Below, piece by piece: positions 35,388-47,166 of a stretch of DNA of 64,000 nucleotides (the first letter of the stretch is position 1; each line of letters starts with the position of its first letter). The DNA is from Candidatus Nitrosocosmicus sp. Its GTDB lineage: Archaea > Thermoproteota > Nitrososphaeria > Nitrososphaerales > Nitrososphaeraceae. Where the stretch lies: the NCBI GenBank assembly GCA_031177355.1, contig JAPSGR010000004.1, positions 27,673 through 91,672 of the forward strand, read 5' to 3'. The notes beneath the pieces are model-generated. The model was given only the letters and a program-made list of their open reading frames with translations, ran no database searches and was not told where the DNA came from. The position numbers were made by a program, and so were the translations under genes.

Positions 35388-35993
35388 TTGCTGCAACACT
35401 CTTTCAATAATGTTTATATTTGTATAGAATTATTAAATGCTAATTTGTATAAAACACAAATTCTAAATAAAAAGACTTTAGGTTCACTCAATTTATCTAT
35501 TGTCACATTGACCATGTTGTTGTTAACCCTAGGAGTTACTTCGTCCTATTCTCAAGGTTTTGAAGAAGATCAATCAACATCTGTTCAAATATATAAGTCA
35601 TCTTTAAATTCATATAGTATTATCAATGATACTGCTTTTATTAAACCATTTTTTGATACAACATATACAATTAGTGGCAGTAGCACGTCTATGAATACTT
35701 CTCAAAGTATAATTAATTCGACAATCATTAATGACTTTATGTTGTCTCCCACTGTAGGTTATATCATGCAATATACTAATAACACAAGCATAGGGAATAA
35801 TTCAAGCACTATACTTCCTTCACTGCCTAATCCCTTTGTTGATATCGATACCATAAGTAGCAAAATTCATCAAGAAATTTCTCAAGCCATCAACAATGCT
35901 GTTGATATTGGCAATTATAAAGTAGACATAAGATGCACTTTTGGAGAAAATATTGAAGATTGGGATTGTGAGGTTTTTAGCTTGCCAATATAA
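35388..35993 (+). CDS. Probable secreted or surface protein, unknown
   Basis: A 201-residue frame. Around residues 34-57 is a hydrophobic stretch (LSIVTLTMLLLTLGVTSS) that looks like a signal peptide or anchor, ending near SYSQG. The mature region is Ser/Thr/Asn-rich and suited to the cell surface, with one Cys pair near the C terminus (IRCTFGENIEDWDC). The first ~33 residues before the signal are doubtful, because the frame starts at a TTG; the true start is probably nearer the hydrophobic segment. Not recognised further. Confidence 0.55.
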   Translation: MLQHSFNNVYICIELLNANLYKTQILNKKTLGSLNLSIVTLTMLLLTLGVTSSYSQGFEEDQSTSVQIYKSSLNSYSIINDTAFIKPFFDTTYTISGSSTSMNTSQSIINSTIINDFMLSPTVGYIMQYTNNTSIGNNSSTILPSLPNPFVDIDTISSKIHQEISQAINNAVDIGNYKVDIRCTFGENIEDWDCEVFSLPI

Positions 35994-36298
35994 ATTTGCA
36001 AGCCCTTCGCCACTTTTTTTGTATAGAGTCAGAATAATTCTTTTTTTCCAAAACTGATCTCAAAATTTCGGAAATCGAGGCCACTCTTTTAAAACATAAA
36101 TTTCTTCAATAGATTAATATACAATTGAATTGCAATTATGCCCTTTCGATAATTAGTTAATCACGAAACAATCTATGTTTATTTTACCTCTGCTTAATGT
36201 GTATGAACTGTTTGTTAGACTAGCAAAAATACATTCAGTCAATTGCTTTTAAGGATTTACGATATATATATAAGTATTTCAGAAATAAGTGTAAACGG
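35994..36298. other. Intergenic region before tRNA-Leu
   Basis: About 305 AT-rich bases. A T-rich tract just after 36010 may end the upstream transcript and the TATA element for tRNA-Leu is near the right end. Nothing else was seen. Confidence 0.45.
36261..36274 (+). promoter_or_regulatory. TATA box of tRNA-Leu gene
   Basis: gatatatatataag lies about 25-35 bases before the mature tRNA 5' end, a strong archaeal TATA element. Confidence 0.55.
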
Positions 36299-36415
36299 GC
36301 GGGGGTTGTAGAGCCTGGCCAAATAAATCTGTGTATTTTGGAGACGCGGGACTTAAGATCTTTATGAGGGATCCCGTCTCTCAGGGGTTCGTGGGTTCAA
36401 ATCCCACCTCCCGCA
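36299..36415 (+). tRNA. tRNA-Leu(TAA) with probably two introns
   Basis: GCGGGGG (36299-36305) pairs with CTCCCGC (36408-36414), followed by discriminator A; the T arm is GTGGG-TTCAAAT-CCCAC and a long variable arm (TCTCTCAGGGGTTC region) marks class II tRNA. The anticodon loop is CTTAAGA within CGGGA/TCCCG, anticodon TAA at 36354-36356. The canonical 37/38 site carries a ~13-nt intron (atctttatgaggg, 36358-36370). The D arm is ~19 nt too long: CCAAATA (36319-36325) can pair with TATTTTGG (36334-36341), so a second intron there is likely. Removing both gives about 85 nt, normal for Leu. Confidence 0.85.
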
Positions 36416-36614
36416 CTTGAGATGAAGTCTATCTTCCACTAGAATATCAGATATACTTACCATACATCATGCACTCCTTTTGGGTATAGTAAAATGTTAA
36501 CTGTGTTTATATTTAGCAAAGATATTTCTATCCATTTATATTGTAATAAACTTACGTTATTCAATGATGCTTCGAAACAATATATAAGATTTTCAGGAAT
36601 TTAAGAGGCAACAA

Positions 36615-37250
36615 TCAATTTTTTTTAGAATTATTATATTCCAAACACATATTCAAAAAGCTTTTATGAAATCTATTGTCGTTTGCTAGCTCAGGATGAA
36701 ATGACGTTGCTATGATGTTATTTTGCCGAACGGCAACAATCTTGTTATCTAATTTTGTCAAAATTTGAACCCCTTCTCCTATCTCCGTTATTGCTGGCCC
36801 TCTGATGAAAACACCATTAAATGTCTCTTCCCCCAAGAACGGTATATTTAGTTTACTTTCGAATGAATCTTTTTGTCGTCCAAATGCGTTTCTCTCAACA
36901 GTAACATCTAGAATCTCTAATAAATGTTGCTTTGTTTCACCAACCGTTTTATCATAGGTTTTATTAGCCAAAAGAATGAGGCCTGCACATGTACCAAGTA
37001 CGGGCAACCCGCTTTGAATTTTGTTTTTAAGTAAATCTAGTTGAACCTTTTGAAGGAATAATAACATCCCGATCACAGTACTTTCACCACCAGGGATAAT
37101 TAGCCCATCAATTTCGGTTACGCTAGTGAAGTTTTTTAAAAAAATTACTGATCCTTCAATTTGTAATTCCTTTAATGCTTCATTTATTGCATCTGAATTT
37201 TCTTCAATATCTCCTTGGATACCTAAAATTCCAATTCTTAATTTCTTCAT
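36615..37250 (-). CDS. pdxT: Pyridoxal 5'-phosphate synthase glutaminase subunit PdxT
   Basis: The 211-residue class I glutaminase starts IGILGIQGDIEENSDAI, has the GGESTVIG motif, the nucleophile in VLGTCAGLILLA (Cys near 90), and the catalytic His-Glu in TSFHPELAND. It supplies ammonia to PdxS in the R5P-dependent vitamin B6 pathway. Its ATG overlaps the pdxS stop by one base, so they form a coupled operon on the minus strand. Confidence 0.95.
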   Translation of the reverse strand: MKKLRIGILGIQGDIEENSDAINEALKELQIEGSVIFLKNFTSVTEIDGLIIPGGESTVIGMLLFLQKVQLDLLKNKIQSGLPVLGTCAGLILLANKTYDKTVGETKQHLLEILDVTVERNAFGRQKDSFESKLNIPFLGEETFNGVFIRGPAITEIGEGVQILTKLDNKIVAVRQNNIIATSFHPELANDNRFHKSFLNMCLEYNNSKKN

Positions 37251-38218
37251 TATACTAATGGACCTCTTTCTTGCATTCTAAGATCCAAATTCTTGGTATC
37301 TAGTCCTACAAGTGATTTTTTCTCATCTACCATTTTCTGGGCTTCCAATAATATTTTTTCATCATCATAGAAGGTAGTTGCCAAAACGACTGCCCTAGCT
37401 CGTAATGATGGGTCTGTTGATTTAAAGATACCGGAACCTACAAATACACCGTCACAACCTAAACTCATTAAAAAAGCTGCATCTGAAGGGGTGGTTATCC
37501 CTCCTGCTGCAAAATTCACTACTGGAAGACGACCCAGTTTTCCAACTTCCATTACCGTTTCTAATGAAACCCTAAATTCTCTGGACAGTTTTATCATTTC
37601 TTGAAAGTCGCCGTCAGAATAGACACTGCGTACCGTTCTTATTTCCCTATTCAGTAATTTAATATGATTTACAGCTTCTGCAACATTTCCGGTTCCAGGT
37701 TCTCCTTTCGTTCTGATCATAGATGTACCTTCTTCTATTCTTCTCAATGCCTCGCCCAAATTCTTTGCACCATTAACAAAAGGAACTGTAAAATTCCATT
37801 TCCATATGTGATTTTCTTCGTCTGCTGGGGTTAATACCTCGCTCTCATCTACCATATCCACTCCGCAAGTCTCTAACATCTTTGCTTCAGAAATATGTCC
37901 TATCCTGCATTTAGCCATAATGGGAATAGATACTGAATCCATAATATCTTGAATTGTTTTAACACCGGCTGTCCTAGCGACTCCACCCGCCTTTCTAACG
38001 TCATAAGGTAATTTGTCCAGCACCATTACTGCTACAGCTCCAGATTCTTCAGCAATTTGAGCTTGCTCTACATTTGTAACATCCATGATTACTCCATGTT
38101 TTTGCATATGTGCGAAACCTCTCTTTACTAAAACACTACCTTTTATAGTCTCCTTATCATTTTCAATCAAGATTTTCCGTCCCTCTGATTTCCTATCAGG
38201 TATTAATGAAATAGCCAC
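37250..38218 (-). CDS. pdxS: Pyridoxal 5'-phosphate synthase PdxS
   Basis: The 322-residue PdxS (SOR/SNZ family) is a TIM barrel. [56 protein letters not shown] (first 20 residues) and [20 protein letters not shown] are hallmark segments. The Lys in MAKCRIGH and the one in [12 protein letters not shown] are catalytic in homologues. It makes PLP from ribose-5-phosphate, glyceraldehyde-3-phosphate and PdxT-derived ammonia. ATG start, first gene of the pdxST operon. Confidence 0.96.
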   Translation of the reverse strand: MAISLIPDRKSEGRKILIENDKETIKGSVLVKRGFAHMQKHGVIMDVTNVEQAQIAEESGAVAVMVLDKLPYDVRKAGGVARTAGVKTIQDIMDSVSIPIMAKCRIGHISEAKMLETCGVDMVDESEVLTPADEENHIWKWNFTVPFVNGAKNLGEALRRIEEGTSMIRTKGEPGTGNVAEAVNHIKLLNREIRTVRSVYSDGDFQEMIKLSREFRVSLETVMEVGKLGRLPVVNFAAGGITTPSDAAFLMSLGCDGVFVGSGIFKSTDPSLRARAVVLATTFYDDEKILLEAQKMVDEKKSLVGLDTKNLDLRMQERGPLV

Positions 38219-38356
38219 AAATTCTATTGGCTAAAACGATATATAGATATATTTTTTTATTCAAAAACTTTTAATTCTTTATTTGATAAATTTGCTAAAT
38301 TTTCTGTAAATGAGTGGTTAATTGCATCTACTATTCATAACGTTAAAACAATATAG

Positions 38357-38366
38357 CAATATTTAA
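38357..38366 (+). promoter_or_regulatory. TATA box upstream of amoX
   Basis: The sequence atatttaaaa lies about 28 bases before the amoX ATG, so the transcript would be leaderless or nearly so. An inverted repeat (TTACC...GGTAA) overlaps the start region just downstream. Confidence 0.5.
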
Positions 38367-38391
38367 AAAGGTATTACCTTTATTACAGGTA

Positions 38392-38733
38392 ATGACTTTA
38401 CCAAAAGGGTATAAACCTAGTGGACAAACCGGTTCCGGTAGTAGTGGTAGTAGTGGTAGCAGTGGTAGCAGTGGTAGTTCCTCTGGAGCAAGTCGAGATG
38501 AAATTGAGCGTATGATCGGCCGTAGAGTCGAGAATATGAAAGGTATTATAGTATTGGGCTTTATATTATGTTGGGTTGCCACAGCTGGCGGTGTGTATGT
38601 AGGTGTTACAGTGTATCCGTGGGCATATCCGTTACCAAGTGGGATATATGCTCTCTCTGTTCTAACCGTAATTGAAATATTAGGTATGATATGGATGTTA
38701 AAGATTGTTGGTGAAAAACCAGTAAGAATGTAA
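38392..38733 (+). CDS. amoX: Probable ammonia monooxygenase-associated protein AmoX
   Basis: A 113-residue protein beside amoA on the same strand. It has a polar N terminus with a Gly-Ser repeat (SGSSGSSGSSGSSG, about residues 14-30), a charged stretch (DEIERMIGRRVENM), and two membrane helices (GIIVLGFILCWVATAGGVYVG, and SGIYALSVLTVIEILGMIWM). Length, two-helix layout and position match AmoX, a subunit of the archaeal AMO complex found next to amoA. The assignment rests on position and architecture, as the sequence itself is less conserved than AmoA. ATG start. Confidence 0.72.
   Translation: MTLPKGYKPSGQTGSGSSGSSGSSGSSGSSSGASRDEIERMIGRRVENMKGIIVLGFILCWVATAGGVYVGVTVYPWAYPLPSGIYALSVLTVIEILGMIWMLKIVGEKPVRM
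38437..38472 (+). repeat. 9-bp tandem repeat in amoX coding Gly-Ser-Ser
   Basis: Four consecutive 9-base units (ggtagtagt, ggtagtagt, ggtagcagt, ggtagcagt) encode a GSS linker. Such in-frame repeats can change length by slippage without breaking the frame. Confidence 0.85.
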
Positions 38734-38868
38734 CATCTTATTTTATTTTTTTTAACCTTCTCGACTCTTTTAAAGACAGTAACAACATTAACAACAATAT
38801 TACTTCTAACGTTGGGCTTCATTGAAAATAGGAGATGATGTTAATTTCTAAAATAATGCACACAAAAT

Positions 38869-38877
38869 CTTATATAC
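38869..38877 (+). promoter_or_regulatory. TATA box of amoA
   Basis: cttatatac is centred about 27 bases before the amoA ATG, so amoA appears to have its own promoter and a leaderless or very short-leader transcript. Confidence 0.6.
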
Positions 38878-38899
38878 TACCTATAAGAACAGCATAATA

Positions 38900-39550
38900 A
38901 TGGTCTGGTTAAGACGTACAACTCACTATTTGTTCATAGTTGTTGTTGCAGTTAACAGTACTTTGCTTACAATCAACGCAGGAGATTATATCTTCTATAC
39001 TGACTGGGCATGGACATCATTTGTCGTATTCTCAATTTCTCAATCCACAATGCTTGTGGTCGGAGCTATATACTATATGTTGTTTACAGGTGTCCCCGGT
39101 ACTGCTACGTATTATGCAACTATAATGACTATATATACATGGGTTGCCAAAGGTGCATGGTTTGCTTTGGGATATCCATACGACTTTGTCGTGGTTCCAG
39201 TATGGATACCGTCGGCTATGTTGTTGGACTTGGCATACTGGGCAACAAGGAGAAACAAACATGCGGCCATATTAATTGGTGGTGTGTTGGTAGGAATGTC
39301 ACTACCACTATTTAATATGATAAACTTGTTGCTGGTTGCTGATCCCTTAGAAATGGCATTCAAGTATCCTAGGCCCACCTTGCCTCCATACATGACTCCA
39401 ATTGAACCTCAGGTAGGTAAATTCTATAACAGTCCTGTCGCCTTAGGAGCGGGTGCTGGAGCTGTCCTATGTGTGCCTATAGCGGCGTTGGGTGCAAAAC
39501 TCAATACTTGGACATACAGATGGATGGCAGCATGGAGTAAGTGGGACTAA
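38900..39550 (+). CDS. amoA: Ammonia monooxygenase subunit A
   Basis: The 216-residue membrane protein is archaeal AmoA. Recognised segments are MVWLRRTTHYLFIVVVAVNS at the N terminus, TLLTINAGDYIFYTDWAWTS, YYATIMTIYTWVAKGAWFALG and YPYDFVVVPVWIPSAMLLDL, which contain residues near the copper sites and membrane helices. With AmoB and AmoC it oxidises ammonia to hydroxylamine. Length 216 is the standard archaeal size. It is 166 bases after amoX. amoB lies 3.8 kb downstream beyond korAB, and amoC is not in the window. Confidence 0.97.
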   Translation: MVWLRRTTHYLFIVVVAVNSTLLTINAGDYIFYTDWAWTSFVVFSISQSTMLVVGAIYYMLFTGVPGTATYYATIMTIYTWVAKGAWFALGYPYDFVVVPVWIPSAMLLDLAYWATRRNKHAAILIGGVLVGMSLPLFNMINLLLVADPLEMAFKYPRPTLPPYMTPIEPQVGKFYNSPVALGAGAGAVLCVPIAALGAKLNTWTYRWMAAWSKWD

Positions 39551-39555
39551 CTCCC

Positions 39556-39563
39556 TTTTTTTT
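39556..39563 (+). terminator. T-run terminator after amoA
   Basis: A run of eight T follows the amoA stop by a few bases, a typical archaeal intrinsic terminator. It supports amoA ending its transcript here, before the convergent korB gene. Confidence 0.5.
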
Positions 39564-39698
39564 CTAAAATCTTAAATTTTATAAATCAAACTTTTACAAG
39601 ATTGATTACAAACAATAAATTCTGTATTTGACCTCTAGACAATTTATTTTACATTGATCTTAAATCATGGTTGGTTGTAAACTAAGCTATAATATCTC

Positions 39699-42690
<2,992 letters not shown>

Positions 42691-42757
42691 TAATTACTTT
42701 ATTATCGTTAATCGGTCTTATTATGGTTTCAATTAAATTCGAGTCTATAATTATTCT

Positions 42758-42937
42758 TTATCCACCAGTCATAGAGTCCTGAACACAGCATTCACATTTA
42801 TCACCTATTCCACAATAGGGACATACACACATACATGCATCGAGCATATTTCCACAGAAATCACACATTATAATTTCTTCCTTTTCATTAGGGCGGAAAT
42901 CATCTGTCTGATTCACTAAATTCGAATACTGAATCAT
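42758..42937 (-). CDS. 59-residue Cys-rich zinc-ribbon-like protein
   Basis: This short frame is below the ORF track cut-off. The minus strand reads ATG at 42937 and stops at 42758. The translation contains IIMCDFCGNMLDACMCVCPY followed by CGIGDKCECC, with nine cysteines in 27 residues, the pattern of a small zinc ribbon or metal-binding protein. The N-terminal 23 residues are polar. It lies upstream of korA on the same strand (68 bases) and may be cotranscribed with it. The cysteine density argues that it is a real gene, though no family is recognised. Confidence 0.6.
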   Translation of the reverse strand: MIQYSNLVNQTDDFRPNEKEEIIMCDFCGNMLDACMCVCPYCGIGDKCECCVQDSMTGG

Positions 42938-43329
42938 TGTATTAATACTTATACTTCAAAAAAAAATTCAGTTTTTAATGATACAAATCCTTTATTCTTT
43001 TATATTAAACGCATAGGCGGCAAACGTGGTAGCGATTAAATTTTGACAGGAATGAAATGAGCATTGAACAGTGGGTTACATTCTTTTAACTATTTTAAAC
43101 CCTATTACGCTAATCATAATATGACATTATAGAAAATGATATCATATCTTAGTAGTTCACAGAAGACTATGTTTGTAGCTGTTTAATAAATACTATAGAT
43201 GGTCATATATTATCACACATATAAATAATAAAGCAAAATGAAAATTAAAAGATTTAGATAAAATAAGATACAAAATTCTAACCAAGAAAACAGCAAACTT
43301 TTTATCTATGTAATTAGTGGAATCCCTAG
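42938..43329. other. Intergenic region upstream of amoB
   Basis: About 390 AT-rich bases without an ORF. The amoB promoter must be here; ctttttatctatg near 43298-43310 is a TATA-like tract about 27 bases before the ATG. The rest carries several TA-rich stretches but no feature I can name. Confidence 0.5.
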
Positions 43330-43908
43330 ATGAATAAGAAGAGCGGCAACACAACCGCTATGGTGTTTCTAATTGTAACATTTGTAGCAGGAGCATCCAT
43401 ATTAGCTAGTATTATAGCATTACTTCCATCGGCTGATGGACACGGTGTTCAGGCCCAGCTTCAAAGTAGATTCGTTAGAATCAATAATGAAGCATTTTCA
43501 GCACAATCCCTTAACACTGGTGATACATTGGTAGTTACAGGAGAGCTTCAAAGTCTTGTGAATAGACCAATGAGAGGTTGGATTTCACTATTTAGCGAAT
43601 CTACTAATGCTGGTAACAGATGGGAATTTGTAAGTAGAGATCCGCCAGGCAATATAATGGAGATTCAACCGCAAGAAACCATTCCTTATCGACTGGAGGC
43701 AAAAGCTCTAGAACCTGGAATATACCATGTACATACACAACTTAATCTTGCAAATGTGGGACCAGGTTTAGGGCCAGGCCAAACAATCCAAGTCGTGGGT
43801 GAACCGATACTTAAGCCAATACCTTGGAATAACATAATTTACCAAAGCATAATTATTGCTGCCGGGCTAGGAGTTACATTTGCTACAAGACCGTGGCAAG
43901 TAATCTAA
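43330..43908 (+). CDS. amoB: Ammonia monooxygenase subunit B
   Basis: The 192-residue protein is archaeal AmoB, which is much shorter than bacterial AmoB (~420) and has one cupredoxin-like domain. It starts with a signal/anchor (TTAMVFLIVTFVAGASILAS), then ADGHGVQAQLQSR, which holds the copper-site His at the mature N terminus, and a later YHVHTQL with two His. Together these are the CuB-type ligands of the AMO/pMMO family. A C-terminal hydrophobic helix (NIIYQSIIIAAGLGVTFA) anchors it. It faces the outside of the membrane. No neighbouring amo gene is adjacent. Confidence 0.95.
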   Translation: MNKKSGNTTAMVFLIVTFVAGASILASIIALLPSADGHGVQAQLQSRFVRINNEAFSAQSLNTGDTLVVTGELQSLVNRPMRGWISLFSESTNAGNRWEFVSRDPPGNIMEIQPQETIPYRLEAKALEPGIYHVHTQLNLANVGPGLGPGQTIQVVGEPILKPIPWNNIIYQSIIIAAGLGVTFATRPWQVI

Positions 43909-44287
43909 CCTTTTTTTTGTAAAGATTCGTCTGAAAATAGACAATAAATAGTATTTATTTACATATTAAAAATTAATGCCTTTTGTTTAAAATTTAGGAC
44001 TCATAAACTAAAGAAAAAATATCATTAATATCGTGACTTTAGGCGGTTACCTTATGCTTCCTTGAAGCTTTAATAAGTCTCATTATGCTTATTATTCTAC
44101 TAAAAAAGTTCCTTTTCTCCATTTTGTACAATTAATCTGGTGCTGTTATTTTTAAATCTTATGTAATTACTGGTTGAACAGCGTATGTAATGTCTTACAT
44201 ATAAACTTCTATAACATGGTTTATTCAGGTATTTCAAACACGTTAGTTAATGGAAATCTTTTTTTATCCAATAAAATAGGAATTGTT
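43909..44287. other. Intergenic region between amoB and CBS gene
   Basis: About 380 AT-rich bases. It contains the amoB terminator at its left end and a doubled ttatgctt motif near 44052 and 44093. The ORF track extends the CBS gene leftward into it, but that part does not look coding. Confidence 0.45.
43911..43918 (+). terminator. T-run terminator after amoB
   Basis: Eight consecutive T start two bases after the amoB stop, the same arrangement as after amoA. Confidence 0.5.
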
Positions 44288-44701
44288 ATGCAAGAAGTGG
44301 TGAGTGAGATAATGTCAAACCAGGTTGTAACCATTGATTCGACAAAGACTGCTTTGGACGCCGCTTTATTAATGAAGGAAAAAAGAATTAGTTCTTTAAT
44401 AGTTCAGGATGATGATCAACCACTTGGTATCATTACTGAAAGAGATTTTGTTAAACGAGTGTGTGCTGACAATAAGAAATCTTCAGACGTTAAGATAACC
44501 GAATTAATGTCTAAAATTCAAACTTTTGCATCCCCAGATACCCCAGTGGATGTTGCGGTTCAGAGAATGATAAATAATCGGATCAGACGATTACCCGTCA
44601 TTTTAAATGGAAAAGTGATCGGAATTATAACTGTGACTGATTTAGCAAAGGAATTGCGACGAATTATGTTGACACAGGGAATCATCGAACTTATCGATTA
44701 A
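44288..44701 (+). CDS. CBS-domain pair protein
   Basis: A stand-alone Bateman module and paralogue of the 33987 gene: VVSEIMSNQVVTIDSTKTA and ITELMSKIQTFASPDTPVD begin the two CBS units, with GIITERDFVKRVC and GIITVTDLAKELR at their ends. Such modules sense adenosine nucleotides. The ORF track begins at a TTG at 44174, but the extra ~38 residues have no match to the paralogue, whose ATG aligns with 44288; AGGA lies just upstream. This start gives 137 residues. Confidence 0.85.
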   Translation: MQEVVSEIMSNQVVTIDSTKTALDAALLMKEKRISSLIVQDDDQPLGIITERDFVKRVCADNKKSSDVKITELMSKIQTFASPDTPVDVAVQRMINNRIRRLPVILNGKVIGIITVTDLAKELRRIMLTQGIIELID

Positions 44702-44747
44702 TTTGGAGATATAGACTATTTCATGAAAAGTATATCTCGTTATTATA

Positions 44748-45026
44748 ATGGTGTCGTATACATCAATTTTGATTTCTAGTGAAAAGATATCCATGAATTA
44801 TGATAACTCTTCTATTAGCAAATGGATTATTATTTTTTCCCTTATTGCCATCATCTCAATAAGTGTTGGTTTAATATTTGAAATTCCAGCCATACAGATC
44901 GCAGGAGCCGTGATTATCTCTTTGGTGTTGGTTATCTCCGCATTCGTATTCCAGAGAATTGGCTCGAAATTTTCTAGCAGGGATGATCCATATAGTAATA
45001 CCCCAAACGATAAAACTAGTAAATAG
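44748..45026 (+). CDS. Small membrane protein, two predicted helices
   Basis: A 92-residue protein with two membrane helices (WIIIFSLIAIISISVGLIF near residues 26-44 and IQIAGAVIISLVLVISAFVF near 49-68) and a polar C-terminal tail (SSRDDPYSNTPNDKTSK). No catalytic motif and not recognised. It follows the CBS gene by 46 bases on the same strand, so cotranscription is possible. The start could be the first ATG or the ATG before NYDNSS. Confidence 0.55.
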   Translation: MVSYTSILISSEKISMNYDNSSISKWIIIFSLIAIISISVGLIFEIPAIQIAGAVIISLVLVISAFVFQRIGSKFSSRDDPYSNTPNDKTSK

Positions 45027-45253
45027 AAAAATGTTTTATATTGAATGACCACTCATTTGTTTTATATGCGTTCATAGAAACACCCTAAAGTTCTGTTTAT
45101 CTTGTTCCGTACCTTTTAGATATTAATAAAAATCTACAAAGTCTAATAAAATATTTACATTCACCTTCGTACTTTTATCTTTAAAATAATAGGAATGATG
45201 ATCTTGATATATTATATTCGATTACAAATCATTTATAGTAAAATAAATAACTG

Positions 45254-47056
45254 TTACTCTGTATTCTTTAGAACTTGAATCTTTTCACTTACAAAATCAA
45301 AACCATTTTGCCAAAAACTCTCCTTGGTGATGTCGATCCCGTTTTCTAATAGTAACTCCTCAGGTTTCCTAGATCCACCGGATGATAGGATATTTATATA
45401 CTTTGGAATAAATCCATTTCCTTCATTCTTGTATTGTTGGTATAGTGATAAGACCAAAAGATTACCAAAGGAGTAAGCATAACAATAGAAAGGTGAATGA
45501 TAAAAGTGTGGTATGTATAACCATTCGTACTTAAAATCATCAGACAACTTCATAGTATTACCAAATTGCTCCTTTAGATTATTTATATATAAATCACATA
45601 ACTCATCACTAGTTGTTGCACTGTTTTTACCTACAATATTATGTGCATCAATCTCAAAGATGGTAAAATAAGCTTGCCTCATAATTGTTGCATAAAAGTC
45701 GTCAATTTGTTCTGCCAGCATTACCTTTTTGTTCTTTTTTGTGACCTTACTAAGTAAAGCGTCATTAAGAATCATTTCTCCAAAGACTGATGCAGTTTCA
45801 GCTAGAGGTAGGGAAGGATGCTGAACACTGATAGGTTTATCGGAAGCCAAAACACTATGAATTGCATGTCCAAACTCATGAGCCATAGTTGAAATATCTC
45901 TTAAAGTACCATCAAAGTTTAAAAGAACATATGGATTTATCGATGGGCTTATTGTCGAGCAGAATGCTCCACTCTGTTTATTATCTTGTAACTTAGAATG
46001 TATGTGTTTTTCTGTTATCATTTTTTGTACAATTGATTTAAATTCTGGATAAAATCCTTCAAAAGCTTCCAAAACCATTTTCATAGCAGTACCGTAGGCA
46101 ACCCTATTTTGTTTCTGAGTCTTTAATGGAGCATACAAATGATATCTTTCTAATCTTCTAACTTTTAACATCTTTGCTTTTTCTAAAAAGTATTTTTGAA
46201 ATACCTTAGAATTAGACTGGCAAACTTTTAATAAAGCAGATACTGCTTCATCACTAATATCATTAGACAGGTTTCGTACCGATATTGGAGTTGGAAATTT
46301 ACGTAGTTCAATAAATTCATTATGCCAATTTAATATGCGATTTAAATATATTTCGCCCAAGATCCCGCTATTCTTCTTGTAAGTTGTTAGAAGTGCCTTA
46401 TATGCTGCCACTCTTTCCGATGCTTTGGGACTTCTCACTAAGGATGTTAACTTCTCCTTGTTGGTAAAGATCTTTTTTACCTTTTTTTTACCTCGTGATT
46501 CGATATATTCAAACTCAAATGAATTTGACATTCTATCGTATACCTTGATTAAAGCACTAATTCCAGTAACATCCATCAAATTAATTATTTTTTCTTCTGA
46601 TTCTTCCAAAGTATATTTGGACATGGACCGTTCGTGTATTAGGTAATCTCTATATACTGAAGGGGCACTTTGTATTAATCTCTTAGCATTATCTTCATTC
46701 AGAACTTTCTTGAACCAGAGATCAAAAAAAAGCAATCTATTTGATGCTTCGGTTGCGAAATTGCTCATTTTAGTAACTAAAGCTGCTGAACTGTTAGAAG
46801 ATGTGTTTTCCGCATATTTAAGGTGTGCATACCCTGTTATAATACTCAATTCTTCAGATATAATTTCAGAGTCTTGAACCAACTTAATGAAATCAGATGA
46901 GGAAATATTAGAATTTAGTGAGGCTTTTGATTCTTCAAACGAACTTATCTTTGTATTGATCCTTTCCAAGGTCTTATTGATTTGCTCCGAACTCGGATCC
47001 TTCAAAAGGTCCGACAAATTCCATTCACTTGGTTTTAGTTTCAAAATATTAGACAT
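45254..47056 (-). CDS. pepF: M3-family oligoendopeptidase (PepF-like)
   Basis: The 600-residue protein is a thimet-type zinc peptidase. The zinc motif is MAHEFGHAIHS (HExxH, about 390-400), followed by the second Glu in LAETASVFGEMIL (first 13 residues). An N-terminal prolyl-oligopeptidase-like helical region (about 1-180) is as in PepF. It degrades short peptides in the cytosol. Length matches PepF (~600). ATG start, no operon partner, no signal peptide. Confidence 0.93.
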   Translation of the reverse strand: MSNILKLKPSEWNLSDLLKDPSSEQINKTLERINTKISSFEESKASLNSNISSSDFIKLVQDSEIISEELSIITGYAHLKYAENTSSNSSAALVTKMSNFATEASNRLLFFDLWFKKVLNEDNAKRLIQSAPSVYRDYLIHERSMSKYTLEESEEKIINLMDVTGISALIKVYDRMSNSFEFEYIESRGKKKVKKIFTNKEKLTSLVRSPKASERVAAYKALLTTYKKNSGILGEIYLNRILNWHNEFIELRKFPTPISVRNLSNDISDEAVSALLKVCQSNSKVFQKYFLEKAKMLKVRRLERYHLYAPLKTQKQNRVAYGTAMKMVLEAFEGFYPEFKSIVQKMITEKHIHSKLQDNKQSGAFCSTISPSINPYVLLNFDGTLRDISTMAHEFGHAIHSVLASDKPISVQHPSLPLAETASVFGEMILNDALLSKVTKKNKKVMLAEQIDDFYATIMRQAYFTIFEIDAHNIVGKNSATTSDELCDLYINNLKEQFGNTMKLSDDFKYEWLYIPHFYHSPFYCYAYSFGNLLVLSLYQQYKNEGNGFIPKYINILSSGGSRKPEELLLENGIDITKESFWQNGFDFVSEKIQVLKNTE

Positions 47057-47166
47057 GATTTAAGTTGTTATCTAGCAGGTTTATTTGTCTTTATAGTGTT
47101 TCTTGCGACTCTCAGTTACTAAAGAGAAAGTTTATAAAATATTAAATGCATAAAGTAAAATGATAA

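Noticed and set aside
38343-38822. 159-residue minus-strand ORF over amoX
   Set aside because: It is the antisense shadow of the Gly-Ser repeat (poly Leu-Pro) and lacks features.
39010-39315. Alternative-frame ORFs inside amoA
   Set aside because: Shadows of amoA, rich in Cys and Tyr by chance, with no support.
43909-44287. Extended N terminus of the second CBS protein from the TTG at 44174
   Set aside because: The extra residues do not match the paralogue, while the ATG at 44288 does.
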